64,000 nt of DNA from Lentzea fradiae. GTDB taxonomy: Bacteria > Actinomycetota > Actinomycetes > Mycobacteriales > Pseudonocardiaceae. Made by a program: the position numbers and the translations under genes. The notes beneath the pieces were generated by a model. It had not been told where the DNA came from. It made no database searches and saw nothing but the letters and a program-made list of their open reading frames with translations. Positions 59,158 through 64,000 of this stretch are shown here, one piece after another. The number at the start of each line of letters is the position of its first letter. The stretch's first letter is position 1. Where the stretch lies: positions 1 through 64,000 of the forward strand of contig NZ_FNCC01000002.1 of the NCBI RefSeq assembly GCF_900100955.1, written 5' to 3'.

Positions 59158-59508
59158 TTAACGTTCTCTTTGGATGGTTGCGGGTTCGTGGGCCAGGGCC
59201 GTGATGGCGTGCACTGCTCCGATCAGCCGAAGGCCGCGCTCGGAGAGGTGGTAGCGCACCTGCACGGGCATGCTGGGCACGACCTCGCGGCGCACCAGCC
59301 CGTGCTGTTCGAGCTCGGTCAGACGGGCCGACAACATGCGGTCGGAGATGCCCTCGACCACCCGCCGGTACTCGCCGAACCGCCGCGCTCCCCTGGCGCC
59401 GGCCAGCATGATCGCCGCGGTCCACCGCCGCGAGACGAACGCCATGATGTCGCCCGCCGCCTCGCAACCCGCGGAGTCGATCGTGTCGGTGCACACGGAG
59501 CTGGTCAC
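59158..59508 (-). CDS. HxlR family transcriptional regulator
   Basis: A 116-residue HxlR/MarR-like winged-helix protein. F-V-S-R-R-W-T-A-A-I-M-L, R-R-F-G-E-Y-R-R-V-V-E-G-I-S-D-R-M-L-S-A-R-L-T-E-L-E-Q-H-G-L-V is the family core (about 20-70). Two Cys near the N-terminus (residues 5 and 14) could be redox- or electrophile-sensing, as in HypR/QorR types, fitting its divergent neighbour, an old yellow enzyme. The GTG at 59508 gives the family length. It probably represses the ene-reductase gene. Confidence 0.88.
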   Translation of the reverse strand: MTSSVCTDTIDSAGCEAAGDIMAFVSRRWTAAIMLAGARGARRFGEYRRVVEGISDRMLSARLTELEQHGLVRREVVPSMPVQVRYHLSERGLRLIGAVHAITALAHEPATIQRER

Positions 59509-59573
59509 TAACCAACAGTAAGTAGATAACCGGCCGGTTGGCAAGGAAAGCGCTTCCCCAGAGGCTGGCTGCC

Positions 59574-60650
59574 ATGACCGACATCAACGCCTTCTCCCCG
59601 ATCCGCGTCGGCGCCACGGCCGTGCGCAACCGGCTCGTCATGGCCCCGATGACCCGCAGCCGTGCCACCGAGGACGGTCTCGCCACCGCCGCGATGGCCG
59701 AGTACTACCGGCAGCGTTCCGGTGCGGGCCTGATCATCACCGAGGCGAGCCAGACCGGCCTGCGCGCGAAGGGGTACCCGACGACGCCCGGCATCGGCAC
59801 TGCCGAGCAGGCCGCGAGCTGGCGGCCGGTGGTCGACGCGGTGCACGAGGCAGGCGGCACCATCCACCTCCAGCTCTTCCACGTGGGCCGCCTGGGCCAC
59901 CCGAGCGAGCGCGGCGGGCTGCCCGGCCACGCGCCGTCGGCACTCCTCGCACCCGGTCGGACCTTCACCGCCCAGGGTCTGGCGGAGCACGGGATGCCGT
60001 CCGCCATGACCGCCGACGACATCAGGGCCACGCTGCGGGAGTTCGCGGTGGCCGCCGAGCTGGCGATCTCGGCGGGCTTCGACGGCGTGCAGCTGCACGG
60101 CGCCAACGGCTACCTGCCCCAGCAGTTCCTCAGCCCGAACACGAACCTGCGCACCGACGAGTGGGGCGGCAGCACGCGCAACCGCATCCGGTTCGTCGTC
60201 GAGGCCGTCCGCGCGATCGCCGAGGCGGCCGGCGCGGACCGCACCTCGTTGCGCGTGTCACCGGCCGGCACAGTCGGCGGCATCGACGAGGGCGACTCCG
60301 CGGAGCTGTACGAAGCCCTGCTCGGCGAGCTGGCGGGCGACGGTCTCGCGTTCCTGGACGTGTCCGAGACGCCGGGGCAGCGCGACCTGACCTCGTTGGT
60401 GCGCAAGGCGTGGCCGGGCGTGCTCGTGCTCAACCCGCACCGCGGCACCGGCCCCGAGACCCCGCACGACCGCGTCGCCGACGGCCTGGCCGCCGGGGCG
60501 GACCTGGTGGCGCTGGGGGCGCCGTGGCTCGCGAACCCGGACCTGGCCGACCGGATCGCCCGGCGCGGCCCGTACAACGAGGCCGACAGCTCGACGTACT
60601 ACGGCGGCACCGAACGCGGCTACCTCGACTACCCGGTGCTGAAAGCCTGA
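59574..60650 (+). CDS. Old yellow enzyme family ene-reductase
   Basis: A 358-residue FMN-containing TIM-barrel enzyme that reduces activated C=C bonds with NAD(P)H. Motifs: R-N-R-L-V-M-A-P-M-T-R-S-R-A (25-38), Q-L-F-H-V-G-R near 102, the substrate-anchoring H-G-A-N near 169, Q-F-L-S-P-N-T-N-L-R-T-D-E-W-G-G-S and the C-terminal G-A-P-W-L-A-N-P-D-L. In related bacteria such enzymes detoxify enones, quinones and nitro compounds. The ATG at 59574 matches the family start. Divergent from the HxlR gene, with 65 bp between. Confidence 0.93.
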   Translation: MTDINAFSPIRVGATAVRNRLVMAPMTRSRATEDGLATAAMAEYYRQRSGAGLIITEASQTGLRAKGYPTTPGIGTAEQAASWRPVVDAVHEAGGTIHLQLFHVGRLGHPSERGGLPGHAPSALLAPGRTFTAQGLAEHGMPSAMTADDIRATLREFAVAAELAISAGFDGVQLHGANGYLPQQFLSPNTNLRTDEWGGSTRNRIRFVVEAVRAIAEAAGADRTSLRVSPAGTVGGIDEGDSAELYEALLGELAGDGLAFLDVSETPGQRDLTSLVRKAWPGVLVLNPHRGTGPETPHDRVADGLAAGADLVALGAPWLANPDLADRIARRGPYNEADSSTYYGGTERGYLDYPVLKA

Positions 60651-60654
60651 CAGG

Positions 60655-61335
60655 TCAGGAAAGTCGCCCGACCAGGTCCTGCTCGGCGGCGTCGAAGTAC
60701 TCGTGGAGCTGGAGCACGGCCTGGTCCACGGCTCCGTCGCCGAGCAGCTCCACGATCTTGCGGTTCCACGGCAGGTACGTCTGGTGGAACGCCTCGACCT
60801 CCTGCGCGACGCGGAACGCGAGCATCAGCTCGGCGAACAGCCGGTCGGACTCGTCGCTCAGCCGCGTGCTGCCCGCGAGTCCGACGATGCCGCGGTGGAA
60901 CTGGATGTTCGCGCTGCCGGTCTTGCTCAGGTCGCCCTTCTCGGCGCGGGCTACGGCCCTGCGCACCGGCGCCCGCACGGCCTCGCGCTGCGCCTCGGTG
61001 ACGCCGTTCCACAGGCGCAGCGCCCCGCACTCGATCACGCGCCGCGCGGCGTAGAGGTCGCGCACGTCGTCGCCCGTCGGCCGGCGCACGAAGACGCCGC
61101 GGCTGTGCTCGTGCACCAGGATCCGGTCGCGGCTGAGGAGCCGGAACGCCTCGCGGAGCGTGTTGCGGCTGACGCCGAGCGCGCCGCCGATGGCCTCTTC
61201 GCTGAGCCGCAGGCCGGGCTCCAGCTCGCCGTCGAGCACCCGCTCCCGCAGCATGTCGGCGACCTTCTGCGCGGTGCTCGCGCGCTCCAGGTCGGCCTTG
61301 CCCTGGGCCAGCGTCGACACCCACGTCTCACTCAC
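60655..61335 (-). CDS. GntR family regulator with FCD domain
   Basis: A 226-residue FadR-type GntR protein. The winged helix (about 22-85) contains L-S-E-E-A-I-G-G-A-L-G-V-S-R-N-T-L-R-E-A-F-R-L-L; the helical FCD effector domain follows, with R-R-V-I-E and H metal-site residues in F-H-R-G-I-V (near 145). Such regulators respond to carboxylic acids. It is divergent from pxpA, with a paired repeat in the shared promoter, and so probably regulates 5-oxoproline use. It starts with GTG. Confidence 0.9.
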   Translation of the reverse strand: MSETWVSTLAQGKADLERASTAQKVADMLRERVLDGELEPGLRLSEEAIGGALGVSRNTLREAFRLLSRDRILVHEHSRGVFVRRPTGDDVRDLYAARRVIECGALRLWNGVTEAQREAVRAPVRRAVARAEKGDLSKTGSANIQFHRGIVGLAGSTRLSDESDRLFAELMLAFRVAQEVEAFHQTYLPWNRKIVELLGDGAVDQAVLQLHEYFDAAEQDLVGRLS

Positions 61336-61355
61336 CGTCCCAGTCTATTTGCAGG

Positions 61356-61388
61356 ATCGTTCGATTGCACTATCGTAGAATCGTTCAA
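61356..61388. promoter_or_regulatory. Direct repeat in the GntR-pxpA intergenic region
   Basis: ATCGTTCGA (61356-61364) and ATCGTTCAA (61380-61388), 24 bp start to start, in an AT-rich stretch between the divergent GntR and pxpA genes. The spacing of about two helical turns suits two regulator dimers on one face. Likely the operator of the GntR protein. Confidence 0.6.
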
Positions 61389-61421
61389 CAATCCCACAAA
61401 CGGCGAGCAGGAGGGGTGGCC

Positions 61422-62201
61422 ATGGACCTGAACGCGGATCTCGGCGAGGGCTTCGGCCACTGGACGCTGGGCGACGACAAGGCGCTGTTATCGGTGGTGA
61501 CCAGCGCGAACATCGCGTGCGGCTACCACGCGGGCGACGCCGACACGATGCGCGAGACGTGCATCCGCGCCGCCGAGTCGGGTGTGGCCGTAGGTGCCCA
61601 CGTCGGCTACCGCGACCTGGCGGGCTTCGGCCGCAGGTTCATCGACGTCGCCCCCGACACCCTCACCAACGAGGTCCTGGCCCAGCTGGGCGCACTGGCC
61701 GCGTTCGCCAAAGCCGCCGGCACCCGCATCTCGTACGTCAAACCACACGGCGCCCTCTACAACACCCTGGTCCGCCACGAGTCCCAGGCCGACGCCGTGG
61801 TCGACGCGGTACGCCTCTTCGACCCGGCCCTGGCCGTACTGGGCCCACCGGGAGCCGTCTGGCTGAAACGCGCGGAGGTGGCGGGCCTGCGGGTGTGGCA
61901 CGAGGCGTTCGCCGACCGCGCCTACACGGCAGCCGCCACCCTCCTCCCCCGCACCGAACCAGGAGCAGTCCTCCGCGACCCTGCCGAGATAGCCGCCCGC
62001 TGCGTCCAGCTGGCCACCGAGGGCTGGGTCCGCAGCACGACCGGCCGCCCGGTCCGCATAGCGGCCGACTCGATCTGCGTGCACGGCGACACCCCGAACG
62101 CCGTCGACATCGCCCGCGCCGTCCGCACGGCCCTGGAGTCGGCAGGCGTCGAAGTGGCCCGCGTGGAGTCACCGCTCCGGCACACCCGCCAAGCGGTCTG
62201 A
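61422..62201 (+). CDS. pxpA: 5-oxoprolinase subunit A (LamB/YcsF family)
   Basis: A 259-residue PxpA. The N-terminal D-L-N-A-D-L-G-E-G-F-G, A-N-I-A-C-G-Y-H-A-G-D (near 37) and Y-V-K-P-H-G-A-L-Y-N (near 105) are the family signatures, and C-V-H-G-D-T-P-N-A is near the end. With PxpB and PxpC it forms the ATP-dependent 5-oxoprolinase; no pxpB or pxpC follows here. AGGAGG precedes the ATG at 61422. Codon 23 (61488-61490) is TTA, a rare leucine codon in such genomes, so bldA-type tRNA control is conceivable. Confidence 0.92.
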   Translation: MDLNADLGEGFGHWTLGDDKALLSVVTSANIACGYHAGDADTMRETCIRAAESGVAVGAHVGYRDLAGFGRRFIDVAPDTLTNEVLAQLGALAAFAKAAGTRISYVKPHGALYNTLVRHESQADAVVDAVRLFDPALAVLGPPGAVWLKRAEVAGLRVWHEAFADRAYTAAATLLPRTEPGAVLRDPAEIAARCVQLATEGWVRSTTGRPVRIAADSICVHGDTPNAVDIARAVRTALESAGVEVARVESPLRHTRQAV

Positions 62202-62340
62202 CCGCTCCCTGCACCAGCACCACGACGCCGCCGGGCCCGGCCACCCGCCCGGCCTGCCCGCTTCACCGAGCCTGGTCGCCACGCTCAACCGTGCCGCCCA
62301 ACCTGGCCGTCCTGCCCAGCCGCCCGAACCTCGGCACGCC

Positions 62341-63228
62341 TCACCGCACCAGCGCAGCGGCCCCCACCAGCCCGGCCGCCCCACCCAGCTCCGCCGCCCG
62401 GACCTCGATCCCCTCCAGGAACGACAACCCGGCGTGCGCCTTCAACGCCCGCCGGACCGGCTCGAACAGCAGCTCCCCGGCCTGGGCCACCCCGCCGCCG
62501 ATGACCGCCACGTCCAGGTCGCACACGGCGGCGGCACCGGCGATCGCCATCCCCACGGCCTGACCGGCCCGGTCGAACGCCTCCAGCGGGATCTCCTCCC
62601 CGGCCAGGGCGGCGGCGGCCAGCAGGGCCGCGTCCGCGTCGTCCGGTGCCCGCCACCCGGCTTGCCGGGCCCAGGCCACCATCCGCGGGCCGCCCGCGAC
62701 CGTCTCCACGCACCCGCGGCCCCCGCAGCTGCACGGCTCGCCGTCGGCCTCGACGACGACGTGGCCGATGTGGCCGGCGTTGCCGGTGCGACCGCCGAAC
62801 GGGCGGCCGTCGAGCACCAGGCCGCCGCCGACGCCGGTCGACACCACGAGGCCGACCATGTGCGTGCTCCCGCGTCCGGCGCCGTGCCGGTGTTCGCCCA
62901 GTGCCATGCACACGCCGTCGCCCGCCAGTTCCACCGGCACGCCGGGGAACAGCGCGGCCATCGACGCACGCAGCGGGAACGCCTGCCACGACGGCACGTT
63001 GATCGGCGAGACGGTGCCCGCCACCGTGTCCACGGGACCGGCGGAGGCGATGCCCACTCCGACCACGGGCACGTCCTCGACGACCGACGACACCAGCGAC
63101 ACGACGGCGTCCCACGGGTCGGCGGGCGTCGGCACCCGTGCCGTGCGCACCACCGTGCCGACGGGGTCCACCAGGGCGGCGGCGATCTTGGTGCCGCCGA
63201 AGTCCAGTGCCAGCACCAGATCAGTCAC
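62341..63228 (-). CDS. ROK family sugar kinase
   Basis: A 295-residue ROK protein without an N-terminal helix-turn-helix, so a kinase rather than a repressor. The phosphate-binding A-L-D-F-G-G-T-K-I-A is at residues 7-16, the sugar site E-L-A-G-D-G near 98 and the zinc-binding ROK motif C-S-C-G-G-R-G-C-V-E near 166. It probably phosphorylates glucose or N-acetylglucosamine-type sugars. Its start overlaps the end of the next gene (63221-64000) by 8 bp, so it follows that gene in one operon. Confidence 0.88.
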   Translation of the reverse strand: MTDLVLALDFGGTKIAAALVDPVGTVVRTARVPTPADPWDAVVSLVSSVVEDVPVVGVGIASAGPVDTVAGTVSPINVPSWQAFPLRASMAALFPGVPVELAGDGVCMALGEHRHGAGRGSTHMVGLVVSTGVGGGLVLDGRPFGGRTGNAGHIGHVVVEADGEPCSCGGRGCVETVAGGPRMVAWARQAGWRAPDDADAALLAAAALAGEEIPLEAFDRAGQAVGMAIAGAAAVCDLDVAVIGGGVAQAGELLFEPVRRALKAHAGLSFLEGIEVRAAELGGAAGLVGAAALVR

Positions 63229-64000
63229 GAGGAGGCATGGTAACCAGCAGCCTGACCGGCGGGGTGGTCCGGACGAGCGGGCCCGCTGTCACGCGCACGA
63301 CCACCGGCCACGAACCCGGCGTGGCCCACTCCGGGGCCGAGACCGCGAAGTCGAGCGAGGTCCGTCCCAGGGCGGGCAGCGAGGCGCCGACGCAGAACGG
63401 GCCGACCAGCTCCCACGTCGGCCGCGGTGACAGCACCCGTGCCTCCAGCGGCAGGTCGCCGTGGGCGCCGGACGCCATCACGACCCGCAGCACGGCCGAC
63501 GAACCCGCCTCCACCGACACCGACTCCGGCGACGACGCCACCCACAGCACCTCGACGGGGTCCTCGGCGTCCCACTCCGGCACGGTCAGCAGCACGACGT
63601 CGTACACGTCGAACGGCTCCAGCGTCGCCCGCAGCGGGTAGCAGCCCGGCGTCCGCGGCGGCGTCAGGCGCACGTCGGCCGACACGTACCCACCCGCGGG
63701 CACCTCGACCGGCACCTCCCGCCGAGACGCCGACCAGCCCTGCGGCAACGCCAGATGCACGACGCCCGAGAACTCCTCGCCGTCCGACACCACGACCACC
63801 CGCACCCGCGTCGGACCGAGCACCTCCAGCAGCACGTTCGCCGGCAGACCGCCCAACGGCGCGGGCTCGTGCAGCCAGTACCGCGCGAACACCGGCGTCA
63901 CGGCAGGGGCGACCGGGCCCAGCGGGGGTTTGGCCGACGACAACCGCGTGGCCACGTCCGGCAGCGACCCCTCCGCGGGCGAACGGGAGCCGAGCACGCC
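63221..64000 (-). CDS. C-terminal part of a large protein (possibly a glycoside hydrolase)
   Basis: The frame is open to the window edge, so only the last 260 codons or so are visible. They are beta-strand-rich with two immunoglobulin-like or NEW3-like modules (for example G-V-V-H-L-A-L-P-Q-G-W-S-A, E-V-P-A-G-G-Y-V-S-A-D-V-R-L, and later T-P-G-S-W-P-V-V-V-R-V). Such modules end alpha-mannosidase-like glycosidases, and the coupled ROK kinase gene fits a sugar-degradation operon, but the catalytic part is outside the window. Confidence 0.55.
   Translation of the reverse strand, partial: GVLGSRSPAEGSLPDVATRLSSAKPPLGPVAPAVTPVFARYWLHEPAPLGGLPANVLLEVLGPTRVRVVVVSDGEEFSGVVHLALPQGWSASRREVPVEVPAGGYVSADVRLTPPRTPGCYPLRATLEPFDVYDVVLLTVPEWDAEDPVEVLWVASSPESVSVEAGSSAVLRVVMASGAHGDLPLEARVLSPRPTWELVGPFCVGASLPALGRTSLDFAVSAPEWATPGSWPVVVRVTAGPLVRTTPPVRLLVTMPPRD

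Overview
The window is high-GC actinobacterial DNA, most likely from Pseudonocardiales (Lentzea, Saccharothrix or relatives; inferred from gene content, not measured). Many starts are GTG, 4-bp stop/start overlaps are common, and GC-rich hairpins serve as terminators. The block from about 5.5 to 20.8 kb has the gene content and order I recall for Mycobacterium tuberculosis Rv0046c-Rv0058: dnaB, rplI, rpsR, ssb, rpsF, a GT87 membrane protein, ponA1, a DUF5318 protein, a PadR regulator and ino1. That block lies near oriC in mycobacteria, so an origin-proximal position is likely here too. No rRNA, tRNA, IS element, prophage or CRISPR array was seen.

Layout. 0-5.5 kb: a partial TetR gene, a VOC protein divergent from a WYL regulator, and an operon of an FAD oxidoreductase, an amidohydrolase and a LacI regulator behind a double palindromic operator; a nitroreductase-like remnant follows. 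5.5-9.7 kb: the ribosomal/ssb operon and dnaB, which carries a class 3-like mini-intein in its Walker A motif, with a cluster of DnaA-box-like 9-mers upstream. 9.7-20.8 kb: cell-envelope genes (a secreted protein, two GT87 proteins, an SGNH hydrolase, PBP1), endonuclease IV, and PadR plus inositol-phosphate synthase.

20.8-32.5 kb: an SDR, a diverged DprA-like protein, HAD, two MFS transporters, tandem Tat-exported PhoX phosphatases each preceded by a PHO-box-like 11-bp repeat, DUF3455, a second SDR and an MtaD/TRZ-type amidohydrolase. 32.5-38.2 kb: small ORFs, an orphan histidine kinase, a stand-alone nitric oxide synthase oxygenase, trmB, an unknown protein and a mycosin-like protease. 38.1-47.8 kb: an ABC exporter with duplicated ATPases, flavin/F420-type oxidoreductases, TetR, SDR, a NarL-type two-component pair and a YtrA-type regulator with its membrane partner.

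47.8-52.3 kb: a translationally coupled operon of two dynamin-like GTPases with a coiled-coil-less GrpE-like protein between them, followed by an acidic Asp-Gly repeat protein. I rate this the best candidate for an under-described system. 52.3-64 kb: PEP carboxykinase, a second tight DnaA-box cluster, a septum-formation lipoprotein coupled to a secreted pyroglutamyl-peptidase-like protein with a Cys-to-Ser change, an MctP-like symporter with its DUF3311 partner, HxlR/old yellow enzyme, a GntR regulator divergent from pxpA, a ROK kinase and the end of a large protein running off the window.

Functions rest on motif recognition by eye; no database search was possible.
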